A stretch of DNA of 64,000 nucleotides from Hyperoplus lanceolatus (taxonomy: Eukaryota > Chordata > Actinopteri > Uranoscopiformes > Ammodytidae), in assembly GCA_026929865.2 (NCBI GenBank), contig CM049414.1, positions 2,547,001-2,611,000 of the forward strand, read 5' to 3'. This document shows positions 22,236-33,150 of this stretch, piece by piece; the stretch's first letter is position 1; each line of letters opens with the position of its first letter. Below the pieces are notes generated by a model that saw only the letters and a list, made by a program, of their open reading frames with translations, had not been told where the DNA came from and did no database searches. The position numbers were made by a program, and so were the translations under genes.

Positions 22236-23314
22236 CAGTGGTTTTCAAAATGTGGGGCGCGAAGTTATGGCAGAGGGGGCGTGGATGAATATGTGAAAAC
22301 AAAAACAAACAAAAAACAAAATTGAGTTTGTGTTTTTGATATTAACATCATATTAAGCAAATGTAAGTTATCACAAAAAAAGGAATACAATGTTTTGGTC
22401 TAGATAGTTAATAGCCTAATAATTGAATCAGATCATCTGGGAGATAATCCGAGGTTAACTGATCATGTCACATTCACGTCCATGCACAGTGAGTATTGAG
22501 TTTATTTAAAAACATTTGGAAATGGGACTGCCTTCAGTTTCCCATGCACTGTGTATAGTCTATAGCCTATTTCAGCCTTGTCTGTGGAAATAAAGATAGC
22601 TAGACAAGAGCTTTGTTCCTCTCACTGCATTTAAATGCATTCACTATATTACAGAGAAATATGTCTCGTTAAGGAAAAAGAGCTCCAAGCCCAACCCAGA
22701 GGACCATATTTTATTTAAAATTAATATTTTTATGGAAAATTCATGTGTCTTTCTTCAATAGCTTCTAATTCATCCGACCTAGTGTCTCCAAATTATTTGT
22801 TCACACAAAATTGCTCAGATTTAGCCTCTTAATTTTCCTCTCAAAGTGCACCAGATTCATGCATTTCACTTTAAAAAGGTAAAATAAAATCTCCCTGGAT
22901 CCCCCTAGAAGGGTCTGGTTTTCTGCTGGCTACTATTTTCACCCAGCAGGACACTAGCGAAAAAACACTGGGCGTGTGAATGCCATTTAACAATAGGCAA
23001 TCATTTGGGCAAGTCTTTCTGCCTATCTTTGTCACTTCACTGCACACTCAGTCACTACTATCCATGCTTAAAAGAAGCAGGATTAAAACACTGGATAAAG
23101 ATGCTAAAATGTATTTTAAAAAAGCTAAACAAAAACGTACTTCGATAAAATGTTAAAATGTTTCAAAAATATGTTTAAAATGTGTAAAATAATGAAAAGA
23201 TCTTACAAAACACACAGGGATTTTGACAAAAAACAATGGGGGGGGGGGGGGGGGGCTCCGCTGAAATTTGTTCTCTGAGTGGGGGCTCACTCTCTCACAC
23301 TTTGAAAACCCCTG
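22236..23314. mobile_element. hAT transposon, non-autonomous or decayed (1,079 bp)
   Basis: The termini are CAGTGGTTTTCAAAATGTGG and, on the minus strand, CAGGGGTTTTCAAAGTGTG. The 8-bp flanks CTCTACAT are identical (22228-22235 and 23315-23322), which is the hAT hallmark. The interior has no long frame and carries a long G run. The perfect target duplication suggests a fairly recent insertion, although the interior is coding-dead. Confidence 0.9.
23239..23256. repeat. poly-G run
   Basis: About 18 consecutive G residues inside the hAT element. It is prone to slippage and sequencing error. Confidence 0.9.
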
Positions 23315-23399
23315 CTCTACATTGTTCACCGACCAATGCCATTTCCCCATGACGGCCACTTAAGTATTTGATTCTAAAATGACAATGTTTAAAATTGTA

Positions 23400-23645
23400 G
23401 GGAAACATAATGTGATGAATAAACACGTCGCAACAAACACTCCAGAGCGTTTAGTGATGTTGTATAGTGTATGTTTTGGGCTGTGTCTCTTGACTGTTAG
23501 TGTTTGACCTAAGCTTACCCAGATGACCGAGCTTTCACATTTTCTATATCATATCTATAAAATGCAGAAACGGTTTCTGTCGCCTTTTCTTGAGCCGGAG
23601 ACTGAGGTAAAATAGTTCAACATATAAAATGTTGAACTATTCCTT
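23400..23645. repeat. right end of a TTAA miniature element with perfect hairpin
   Basis: The sequence ends ATGTTGAACTATTCCTTTAA, the usual right terminus of a common TTAA miniature family. A 13-bp perfect inverted repeat (23611-23623 and 23629-23641, five-base loop) lies at this end. The left terminus was not recognised, so the start is approximate. Confidence 0.5.
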
Positions 23646-24033
23646 TAAGCAGCCCACTGTGTTACTGCTGCAGTTTACTTTAATGTCTTTGTTTTGGGGC
23701 CACAGCAGCAGGCAGCTGTTTCAGAGAAAAAGGCCTGTTTGGAATCTATTTGTTTAGTATCTTGCCATGTAGGAAAACCAAAACTTAAGAGTAAGATACA
23801 GCCTTTCAGCACTGGGCTAAGACACTTTGCAATTGGTTATAGGAGCTGTCATTGTGCGGATTGAATGATGTGTTTATTAAAATCCAGCCAGTTTCAACAA
23901 CTGCAAATTAGCTGTATGAGAAAGTACATTTTGAGAAGCAAGGGGGTTGCAGCCAAGTCCAAAAGGATGCCCAATAAGCAAAATGTGTTGCCATGATGAA
24001 TTCACCTGAACACGGAGTAGTGACATGATGAAA

Positions 24034-24087
<54 letters not shown>

Positions 24088-24539
24088 CTTTGTAGTTGCT
24101 TGCAACGTCAGTTGTAATAAACATGACTAATCACCTGATAGGTGCCCTTTAGAGTCTATGACGTAGGCACAGCTAGGTTGACGAGGTACACAAAAAAAAC
24201 ATTGGATTATTTCACCCCAACTATCTGTGGTTTCATTAATTATTCATCGGCAACCCTCCCTCCTCTGTACTGCATGTGCCGCACACTTACACTCATGCAG
24301 GACTGACCTATATTGCGTTTGGGATGAGAGAAAGAGTTTTTTTTTCCATTGGGCGGCCGGGGCAGAGCGGGATTTGAACGATTCCCCAGTGTGACCTCAT
24401 CCTCACCACTGCATCCTCGTCACCCCATTATCCAGAAGTGACCCAGATTCTCATACAAACTCCTGAGCTGTGGAGAAGTTGTGTGTCGGGGTGTGGATCA
24501 TAAGTAAGTAAGTCAATGTAGTCAATAGTACACAGGGCA
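23646..24539. other. mostly unique sequence with a CT microsatellite
   Basis: The part around 24085-24260 has even composition, a TTAATTATTCAT motif and no repeat partner in the window. It could be a conserved non-coding stretch, which a multi-species alignment would have to show. Confidence 0.4.
24037..24084. repeat. (TC)n microsatellite
   Basis: A pure TC run of about 24 repeats. Confidence 0.95.
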
Positions 24540-24830
24540 CATGTGAAATTTGTCGTTTTGCATATCCCCTCTCAAGTTTTTCACTCCAGAGGAGGGGGTC
24601 CTCACACAGGGACAGCCATAGTACAGTGCCTGTGAAGCAGTTTTTGGGGGTTTAAGTGCCTTGCTCAAGGACCAAATGGTAGAGATGGTGGGCACCGTAG
24701 ATGTAATACCAGCCACCACTAGTTTTACAAATAACACCCTCCGGTCTGGTTGCAGGGATCCAACCAGAGACCTCATGGTTACTGGGGGGAACCAGAGACC
24801 TCATGGTTACTGGGGGGGAACTTCTTTCCT
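24540..24830 (+). repeat. dispersed repeat R, copy 1
   Basis: Motifs GCATATCCCCTCTCAAG, GAGGAGGGGGTC, TAAGTGCCTTGCTCAAGGAC, ATGGTAGAGATGGTGGGCAC and ATACCAGCCACCACTAG are shared in order with the copies at 27.1-27.9 and 55.2-55.4 kb. A 28-bp segment (AACCAGAGACCTCATGGTTA and following) is tandemly duplicated at about 24762-24817. The class is unknown. Confidence 0.75.
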
Positions 24831-25524
24831 CTAGGCCATCCTACCACCCTGAACTCAGCTCCATCTGATTGACTGCCGAGCAGGTTTCTCCACTTGAGTT
24901 TAAAGCTTTTCAGTCTCTCTTCACATACCTACAAAGCTCTACAACAAAGCTGGTGACAATTGGCGGCAGCACACACGGAGTGGTCCTTTGGGGAGGTAAA
25001 GGTAGTGGGGGGGAGAGGGGTTGCAAAAGGAGCGTGTGAGATCAGTGATAAATCCATTGTAATCTCCTTCTAAGCTACAGATCTGCTCCACAGGGACCTC
25101 ATAAGCAGGAGGAGATGGTCCGTTATGACTGGAGGCCTTTCATCTAGGCAAAAAAAGAGATTACATCTGAGGAATGCTCCCCGCTTTGAGAAGTTTTCAG
25201 CCTCCAGAGCTCCCAAAAACAATGCCTCATTCTAGTCACATCCGCATCAAGCAGGCGGACACATCACAGACTTTTCAGAGCTAATACTTCAATAATCTGC
25301 TTCAGTCCTTTTACAACGTATTTCCACAGAGCCGCTCGATGTTGTTGCCAACAAGTTTTCTTTCCCAATCGGCTCGGAAATAACTTTTAGTGTGCCCGCT
25401 TTCCCTGAGGGCTACATAGCACCATGGATCAATCAATATATGAACACATGGACATACTGTAACATTACAATCTCATCATCATCCAGATCTTTGGTAAATG
25501 TTTATTCAAAAAGTCTAGGCTGTA
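24831..25524. other. unassigned sequence
   Basis: No repeat partner or gene. The stretch 25080-25430 is compositionally even and free of simple repeats. Confidence 0.35.
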
Positions 25525-25532
25525 CCTAGATT

Positions 25533-26481
25533 CAGTGATGCCGGTAACGCGTTACCGGCATCGGACCTCTTTTTTCAGTAATGAGTAATCTAACGCGTTA
25601 CTATCTTCAAACCAGTAATCAGATTAAAGTTACTCATCGAAGTCACTGTGCGTTACTTTTTCTGTCATTTTCCTTAGTAAAACATTTTACATAACTGCAC
25701 AAATGACTGCGATTTTATGTAAATAAATGTGCGCGCATGTGTCTCTAAACTGCTCCAACCGCTCCTCTCGTCTTTTTGCTAGCGCCCCTCGTCTCTGACA
25801 TGCAGCGTTTGTGTGTGTGTGCGTGCAGCAGCATAACGGCCGAGTCTAAGCTGAACTGTGGCGCAAAACAAAGTTTTTCCCCCGATGAAATATAGCGTCT
25901 GCTATGGGGATATTTAGAATTCGGGTACGGTGACATTGAAGAGATAGAAGTGTTTAAAACTTGGAAACTTATAGTCACGTGGCGACCGGTGGCCGCACAC
26001 ACCCAGTCTATCAACCTATTATTTACTATCTATGCTATCAACACATGAGACATCGCAGAAAAGTCAAATTAATGCATGAGAGTGAAGGGCCAAGCACGTT
26101 AACTTTAAAGACACTGCTACTGTCTTTGCACTTTGGAGGAATGCATTTATTTTCATGGGGGGAAAAAGTTTTTTTTTCTAACCCTAACCCTTTTTTTTAT
26201 TACATTTTTCAAACCATAATTTTTATTATTTTGAAAACAATATGCCTATAGGCTACTAGCCTACAAGCTTTATTTTATATATTTTCAATTATTCTTAATA
26301 TGTGCATGTTTTTAAATTGAGATGAGTTTCAAAACCTTTAAAGTAACGTTTAAAGTAACTTGTAATCTAACTTAGTTACTTTTAACATCAAGTAATCAGT
26401 AAAGTAACTAAGTTACTATTTTAAAGAGTAACTAGTAATCAGTAATCGGATTACTTTTTCAAAGTCACTGTGGCAACACTG
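25533..26481. mobile_element. hAT transposon, non-autonomous (949 bp)
   Basis: The termini are CAGTGATGCC and, on the minus strand, CAGTGTTGCC. The flanks are identical 8-bp CCTAGATT (25525-25532 and 26482-26489). Subterminal regions on both sides carry many GTAACG(CG)TTAC and AGTAATC motifs, the multiple subterminal repeats that hAT transposases bind. No coding region remains. Confidence 0.9.
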
Positions 26482-26489
26482 CCTAGATT

Positions 26490-27089
26490 GTATTTGACTG
26501 TACTTTCTGCAGAAACAGCAACCCGGCCTCACCTTGTGATTTTGACGGTGAAAATCGTTTCCCACCTTTATTTTCTCAAATGACGTGTCCAGGAGGTGGC
26601 CTTCAGTGCTGCGAGGCAAGGTATGCATGTTTTTGTTTTTTCTTTAGGGCACTTTTCATTCCCCTACTGAAGAATAAAAGATTGTTCATTCTCAAATTGA
26701 ATGATTTGACATCCACCACTGACAACAGGCCTTACAGAGAGTACGGGTCTGGCTACAATACAGCAGGTTTTGGGGACGGCAGGTTTGGACAGATAATACT
26801 GCCTCCCGGTAATATTAAATATGTAAGGGATAATGCCCAAAGAGATATCCATTATCAGAAATGAATGGACAACGTTGAGGTCTGAATCATTACAATCCCA
26901 TACATAAGGTTCTAATGTAATTGAAATGTAGTTCAATACGCCAGTAAATAGGACAAGCCATACTTTATACAACTTTACAACAAGTGATTAACTAGTCTGC
27001 TCAGCTGAGTGAACCTTCAGCTGTAAGCCACAGAGCTACTGTTACGTTTAATTTGATTTAAGTTACTTTATTAGTCAATGGTTACACTA
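26490..27089. other. unassigned sequence
   Basis: No supported gene or complete repeat. Confidence 0.35.
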
Positions 27090-27915
27090 AAATTTGTCTT
27101 TCCGCATATCCTCTTTCACATTACCACACTTCGGAGGGGGTCAGAGCGCAGGGTCAACCGTTGTAAAGCGCCTCTGGAGCAGGTTAAGGGCACACTCACC
27201 CAAGGCAAGTTTGCCTGTTCCGTGCTCCAGTACTATTGCCCCCCTCTCCACTCCACCACTGGCCCGTAGTCACAATGCTCCCAAAGGCCGTGTCCTGGGC
27301 ACGATTGCTCCTTGATACATACGTCGTCACGTCGTAATACGATACATACGTCATCACCAAGCGTACTCACTGCTAGAGGAAGTAGAACAACAATGGAGAA
27401 CAACAGTAGTCGCGGATTGCCCCAAACACCTCCGAATTTTGTGGGTCTCATCCAGCTGCGACCATGGCTGCGACTGAATACTGTCGCTGGCCCAAATTTC
27501 TAGCAAACTCTCCACTTCACGATCACACCGGAACCCACTCGTGAACCTTCTGCCGCCATTGTTTACAATTATTGTGGGGAAGAAGGGTCGCGCATGGACT
27601 ACGTCATCCAGCTCACGTTGTGTATCCGTGTGTGTGCGCGTGTCATTTCATTAGCATCTGTGCCGTTCTCTCTGGCACACCTCTCCCAAGTGTGCCGTGG
27701 CCAAAGGAGTGTTCCATGCTGGAATACGGATGGCGTGGTCACATTAGCCAAACGTTCTAGACTTTAGTATGCAAATGAGCTCGGGCACAGAACAGCGGCC
27801 CTATAGTGTGAGTGCGCCCTAAGTATCTTGCTCAAGGACACAATGGTAGAGATGGTTGGGCACCGTAGACGGGATACCAGCCACTACTAGTTTTACAACT
27901 AACACCCTCCTATAC
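27090..27915 (+). repeat. dispersed repeat R, copy 2, split by a Harbinger-like element
   Basis: The left part (GCATATCCTC, ACCACACTTCGGAGGGGGTC) and right part (CTTGCTCAAGGACACAATGG, ATACCAGCCACTACTAG) join perfectly across the insertion when compared with the 55-kb copy, which reads GGGTTAAGTGCCTTGCTC without interruption. Confidence 0.8.
27188..27819. mobile_element. PIF/Harbinger-like miniature element (632 bp)
   Basis: The termini are GGGCACACTCACCC and, on the minus strand, GGGCGCACTCACAC. The flanks are TAA on both sides (27185-27187 and 27820-27822), the 3-bp target of PIF/Harbinger transposases. The uninterrupted R copy at 55 kb gives the empty site. The interior is GC-richer than its surroundings and includes a short frame beginning MENNSSRGLPQTPPNFVGLI at about 27393. 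No transposase motif was recognised. Confidence 0.8.
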
Positions 27916-28085
27916 TGTGCCAGTGTATGTTGGCAAGATTCAGAGTCAGTAGCAAACAGTTAATGTAATCGGCCAATATGTAACAACCGGTCTAGCCGGC
28001 CAGAAAGCCATGTCATTATCCCCAAATAGCAAACTTCGGGGAGCAAATTACTGGTGGACATGTATCGGCTGCAGCCTGAAGTTAA

Positions 28086-28662
28086 AGCGGACCTATGATA
28101 CTTTTTGACTTTTATGACCTATAAACGTTGTTATGATGATTTATAGTCATGTTTAACCATACTAGATTATCAAATAATGACGTACATGCATTTCGACGTA
28201 TTCCCTGCTTACCGTCTGGGGTGCCTGTGCAGAGCACTAGACACTATTCTAGCCAGTCGAGAAGTCACGTGTTCAAAGCGGCTTGAGGCTTTGTAACATT
28301 GTGTCATCGTCGCATGTAACTTGGTGTCGTCACCACGCGGATGTTTCCATGTATGGTAATGCTGCCACTTTCCTACTTGCGTCTGCCTCGCGCCCTTATA
28401 GGTCCATGCTTGCACCTCCCGCCACTGAAAGTGTTCCAGAAGGAAGGTAACCAATCACAACGAAGTTGGGTTTTCAGGAAGGGAGGGGAGGGGGCGGAAA
28501 TGTCAAAAGCAAAGTGTTTACAGGGCATGCTGGATCGCCAAAATAAGAGAAAGAGCTTCCCGAAAATCTACATAGTTTTTTGTGATGTGATTCGTGTCAG
28601 GTTGCTCCATAGCAGAGTAAAACAAGAAATTAAGACCAGAAAAGTAGTATAATAGGTCCTCT
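28086..28662. mobile_element. TTAA-flanked miniature DNA transposon (577 bp)
   Basis: The left end is AGCGGACCTATGATACTTTT. The right end, read on the minus strand, is AGAGGACCTATTATACTAC. TTAA lies on both sides (28082-28085 and 28663-28666). The interior frames are incidental. Confidence 0.85.
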
Positions 28663-28666
28663 TTAA

Positions 28667-29236
28667 GGTAACACAGAGGGCTGAACAGTGCAGTGCCAAA
28701 AACTGCAGTGCCCAAACGTGAAGTGCTCCAGTACTGCAACCAGGTAATATTGCTTTCATAGGGGGGCCAAGAGTGTTTCTCCTTCCTTACAATTAGTTCA
28801 TGTTTAAGCTTTGACTATCCCACATTCTGCCTTTGCTATGGGAGCGTGTCTATGTTCACAGCTCTATGGTCCCACATTTCTAAGTTATCGAAGTATATAC
28901 AGTAATAGTGTGTACTATTCTAGACTTTCCATGTCCCCTTACCCTAACCACCCAGCTGTGATGCCTGAACCTAACCTACAATTTCAGGAACATTGGCTGT
29001 GGGACCATAGGGATACCCCCTCTTTGCTATAAGCAGAACCTGATCGCATTGTCACCTGGCCATTCATCATCCATCCATCTGATATTGGATTCTGTAAGCT
29101 ATAGATATATCTGGTAAAATAAATATTCATTGTCCCAACGCAGATTATTTCTGATTGATTGTTGTGACTTTCTGACCTTTCCACAAAAAATTAAAAATAA
29201 ACCATTCAAATATATACAACACATTCATCCCAACAT
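28667..29236. other. unassigned sequence
   Basis: No gene or repeat partner recognised. Confidence 0.35.
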
Positions 29237-29422
29237 TCTTTTTAAAGATATTTTTGGGGCATTGTTATGCTTTATTGATAGTGCAGAGAAACAGAGGTGA
29301 AATAGGGCAGAGAGGGGAGTGACATGCAGAGTACGACCGCAGGCGGGAATCAAACCCGGGTCTGCTGCTGGGCCCGGCCCGGGGGGGGGAGACGCCCTAC
29401 CAACTGCACTAAGGGCGCCCCC
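29237..29422 (-). mobile_element. tRNA-derived SINE
   Basis: Read on the minus strand, the 5' part has an A box-like TTAGTGCAGTTGGTAGGG (29395-29412) and a B box-like GGTTTGATTCC (29346-29356), the internal RNA polymerase III promoter of tRNA-type SINEs. The body (TGCATGTCACTCCCCTCTCT) and 3' part (TCAATAAAGCATAACAATGC, then CCCCAAAAATATC and an A-rich end) match a common teleost SINE layout. A G-run in the middle has probably expanded. Target duplications were not clear. Confidence 0.75.
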
Positions 29423-30949
29423 AAAGTTGTTGTTTTTTGAACAGACAGAGTGGTTGTTTGTCTGCATCACTTTTACCACTGGGCCGCACAGTACTAGTTT
29501 TTTCCACTGTTACAGGTTAGAGACAGGGATTAAACTGTCCTGTGTTAGCCTTTTGTAAATCACCAAAACTGGATCGCATGATCACATTCATATTGTATGT
29601 GAACCTCGGTTAATAAAAACCACCTGGACATTTTTGATCCCGCATTTGAATTCCATAGATCTTTCAGGAACAATATAATACACTATAATGCACATACAAA
29701 CACATTCACTGTATGCTCTGAACAGACAACCATTTCTAGTGCTTTATAACATCAGTATCTCCAGTGTACACAGCCTAATTCATTGGCCATTGAGTGAGTT
29801 AGATGTATGGCATAAATCTATACAAAGACACCGAGACAAAGAGAAGCCCACAAGGGGATACCTCTTTTCCTGCAATATTGATGGGAGGGCTCTTTTATTA
29901 TGAGCAATGATGGAGAGCTGTCAGCTATGATGGATGATGTAGGAGGTAAACGGTCAGACGGGCTCCTCGCCTCAACCGTTCATCTGCCTTTCAGAACAGC
30001 TGTTGTGCATTTTGTGATGTGAAACGCCGTCTGTACCTACCAACGTTATTACAACCTGTTTATATGGAAGAGCCAGCTCAGCAGCAGCCAGCGACAGCAG
30101 CACCCCCCGATCCGATGTACCCTCAGCGGATGTTCCTCATACCAACTGTGGTTTAACTCACAATTACTCTGTTATGTCCAATTAGTCTGGTAATCACGCA
30201 GGGGTAATTGCAGCAGCCAACGCAGCTTACACTACAAAGCAGAGCTCGTCACAACATATTGATTGCATCTGAGTTGGACAGGACCTCATCTCAGATCTCG
30301 TTGCACCTAACTTCTTATTTTTCCAAACTCAACCGAATGTAATTGTCATCAATCCGGTATGCTCATCATTAGACAATTGTTGCAAGGGGGGATGAGTTTT
30401 ACATAAAAAAGACTAACTAGATCCACATGGTAATAACTGGGAGCACATTGTGATGGAAGCTCATTGTTTACAATGCAAAAGCCAGACAACGACCAAGTCA
30501 GTGGGACTGATCACTGGCGCAGGCTGGAAGAGGAAATGTAATATGGAATGGCTGTACGTCATTCTTTTGTTAACGAGGCACATATAGACCATTTGTTCAT
30601 GCTTGAATGTCCCTTTTGTGTGACTCTTAACAGTAGAAATGGTCCTGTATATGTCACGGACATTTGTAACCTAATTTAAAAATGGACTCGTATAGAAATT
30701 TGAAAGAAGAAATTAGGAGGTTTTATTTATTCTCACATTAAATGGCAATTTTTTGTCAATTGTAGTCACGTTTTTTGCGGCCTATATGATTCATGGTGTG
30801 CTTCCAAATATATTTTTTCACAGCAATATTGAGTCTCCTCTTTCCAGCCTCTGTTCAAAACGTTCAATTTTAGTGCTTGTCTCTTTTAGCGCCGCCTTCC
30901 ATTTGAGGATGTGCCAATCACAGGTGGAGGTAGTTTGCTTGGTAATGAG
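29423..30949. other. long unique stretch without repeats
   Basis: This is one of the longer intervals free of recognised elements. Around 30150-30225 homeodomain-type cores (CAATTAC, CCAATTAG, TAATCA, TAATTGC) are clustered in an evenly composed segment. This is compatible with a conserved enhancer, but that is inference. No open frame with a recognised domain is present. Confidence 0.4.
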
Positions 30950-31062
30950 TACGTAAGTAAGTAAGTAAAATGTATTTATAAAAGCACATTTATAACAGTT
31001 TGCACTGACCGAAGTGCTGTACATAATGCATTCAGTAGGCAAACATGAAGGCAAAATAACAA
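30950..31062 (-). repeat. LINE L2-type 3' end fragment
   Basis: An (AAGT)n run followed by AAAATGTATTTATAAAAGCA and GAAGTGCTGTACATAAT is the reverse-complement 3' terminus seen in teleost L2-type LINEs and the SINEs that share their tails. It compares with 43787-43860 and 47465-47560. Confidence 0.6.
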
Positions 31063-31425
31063 CATTAGAATAAAACTAGAAATGCAATTCCTTGAAGAAA
31101 TTGCAGTGTGAATGCTGCTGAAGCTGATGCTGAAGAAGCTGACGCTTCACTGCTGAATGTTGATGAAGAATGAAGGATGAATATATCTGAATGAACAGAA
31201 TGGTTGAAAAATAGAATGTTTGAGAAATGTGGAATATTTGGAAGTTTGAATGGACTTTCTAGCTGAAATGAGGAATGAGTTATGACCTTGAACTATGACC
31301 TCCAAAATGTAATCAGTTCATCTTTGAGTCAGAATCAACATTTGTGCAAAATTTTAAGAAAAACCGTGGAAGCGTTCATGAGATAATGCAGTCACAAAAG
31401 GCAATGTCACAGTGACCTTGAAATT

Positions 31426-31438
31426 TGACCTTTGACCT
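31426..31438 (-). promoter_or_regulatory. perfect DR1 nuclear-receptor site in the tandem unit, copy 1
   Basis: Read on the minus strand this is AGGTCAAAGGTCA, the consensus direct repeat with one-base spacing recognised by HNF4 and RXR heterodimers. A further TGACCT-like half site (GTGACCTTG) lies about 14 bp to the left. Whether it is bound or active is unknown. Confidence 0.4.
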
Positions 31439-31562
31439 CTAAACTCTTGTGATGTCATCTCTGAGTCATAATCAACATCTGTGCAACATTTGGAGAAAAA
31501 CCGTGGAAGCGTTCATGAGATAATGCAGTCACAAAAGGCAACGCCACAGTGACATTGAAATT

Positions 31563-31575
31563 TGACCTTTGACCT
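31563..31575 (-). promoter_or_regulatory. perfect DR1 nuclear-receptor site in the tandem unit, copy 2
   Basis: The same AGGTCAAAGGTCA arrangement lies exactly 137 bp from the first copy, because it is part of the tandem unit. Confidence 0.4.
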
Positions 31576-31808
31576 CTAAACTCTTGTGATGTCATCTCTG
31601 AGTCATACACAACATCTGCGCAAATTTTTAAGAAAATCCGGTGAAGTCTAAAATTTTGTGTTGGAACGGGTATTCGAACCCCCAACCCTGTGTTCAGCTC
31701 AATCAGGATACTACCATGTAATGTCCTGAAGGAGCTGAACATGTAAAATGTGGAATGTAGTTTCTCGAATGAAAAATTACTGAGTTAACCCTCTGAGCCC
31801 TGAGGCCT

Positions 31809-33150
31809 TTTTCTCGATTTTACATGCTTTTATTAATTACCATTTTAGAGGGCAAGTAGATAACATAATACCCAGGTGATTCATATCAAAATGTTCAGAA
31901 CACTCTCAGCTCTCAGTGTGGAAGGTTCAATGTTGTCCTAGTCCTATGTAAAAAAAAAATATTTTGACATAAATGTTGAAATTTGAAGTCCGATTTTTGA
32001 AAAATTTCGAAATTTGTGTGAAATAATACCTTTATTCATCTGATTGAGTTATTTTGGCTCTTGAAATTGCTTCTCCAAAACATTAGCTTCTAAAATGTAC
32101 TGGAATTTTTCCATAAAAAGCTTGGGAAGGGCAAAAAACATGACTAAAATGATCTTTTTGTCCAAACGTTTTTTGGGTTGAGATCTAAGGGCATTTTCTC
32201 GATTTTACATGCTTCTATAAATTACCATTTTAGAGGGCAAGTAGATCACATAATACCCAGGTGATTCATATCAAAATGTTCAGAACACTCTCAGCTCTCA
32301 GTGTGGAAGGTTCAATGTTGTCCTAGTCCAATGTAAAAAAAAAATATTTTGACATAAATGTTGAAATTTGAAGTCCGATTTTTGAAAAATTTCGAAATTT
32401 GTGTGAAATAATACCTTTATTCATCTGATTGAGTTATTTTGGCTCTTGAAATTGCTTCTCCAAAACATTAGCTTCTAAAATGTACTGGAATTTTTCCATA
32501 AAAAGGTTGGGAAGAGCAAAAAACATGACTAAAATGATCTTTTTGTCCAAACGTTTTTTGGGTTGAGATCTAAGGGCATTTTCTCGATTTTACATGCTTT
32601 TATAAATTACCATTTTAGAGGGCAAGTAGATAACATAATACCCAGGTGATTCATATCAAAATGTTCAGAACACTGCCAGCTCTATATTAGGGAGTTTCAA
32701 TTTTGTCCTAGACCAATGTGAAAAAAAATATTTTGACACAAAAGCTGCAATTTGAAGTAAGATTTTTGAAAAATTTGGAAACTTATGTGTAATAATACCT
32801 TTATTCCCCAGGACAAATTGTTTCGGCTCTTGAAATTGCCTCTCCAAAACATTAGCTTCTAAAATACATTGGAATTTTTCCAAAAAAAGGTTGAGAAGTA
32901 CAAAAAACATGACAAAAATGATTTTTTGTCCCAACGTTTTATGGGGTTAGGTTTAAGGGCATTTTCTCGATTTACATGCTTTTATAAATTACCATTTTAG
33001 AGGGCAAGTAGATAACATAATACCCAGGTGATTCATATCAAAATGTTAAGAACACTCTCAGCTCTCAGTAAGGAAGGTTCAATATTGCCCTAGACCAATG
33101 TAAAAAAAATATATATTTTGCCAAATGCTGAAATTTGAAGTCCGATTTTT
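31809..33150. repeat. 385-bp tandem repeat array inside piggyBac
   Basis: Units start with TTTTCTCGATTT at 31809, 32194, 32579 and 32962, giving steps of 385, 385 and 383 bp. The first two units are nearly identical; the third and fourth have diverged. Matching sequence resumes at about 33413 (AAAGCATTAGCTTCTATAATG), so the last unit is interrupted by an unrelated segment of about 260 bp (33152-33412). Confidence 0.9.

Larger units (their letters stand above)
31260..31640. repeat. 137-bp tandem repeat in the outer element
   Basis: GAGTCA recurs at 31326, 31463 and 31600, and the intervening sequences are nearly identical for two full units (AAAAACCGTGGAAGCGTTCA, AGATAATGCAGTCACAAAAG, TTTGACCTTTGACCTCTAAA). 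A diverged partial unit precedes them. Confidence 0.9.

Noticed and set aside
26178..26190. CTAACCCTAACCC, telomere-like
   Set aside because: Only two units inside a hAT element; not an interstitial telomere array.
31260..33150. regularly spaced repeats resembling an array
   Set aside because: Units are adjacent tandem copies of 137 and 385 bp without short repeats and unique spacers, so they are not a CRISPR array.
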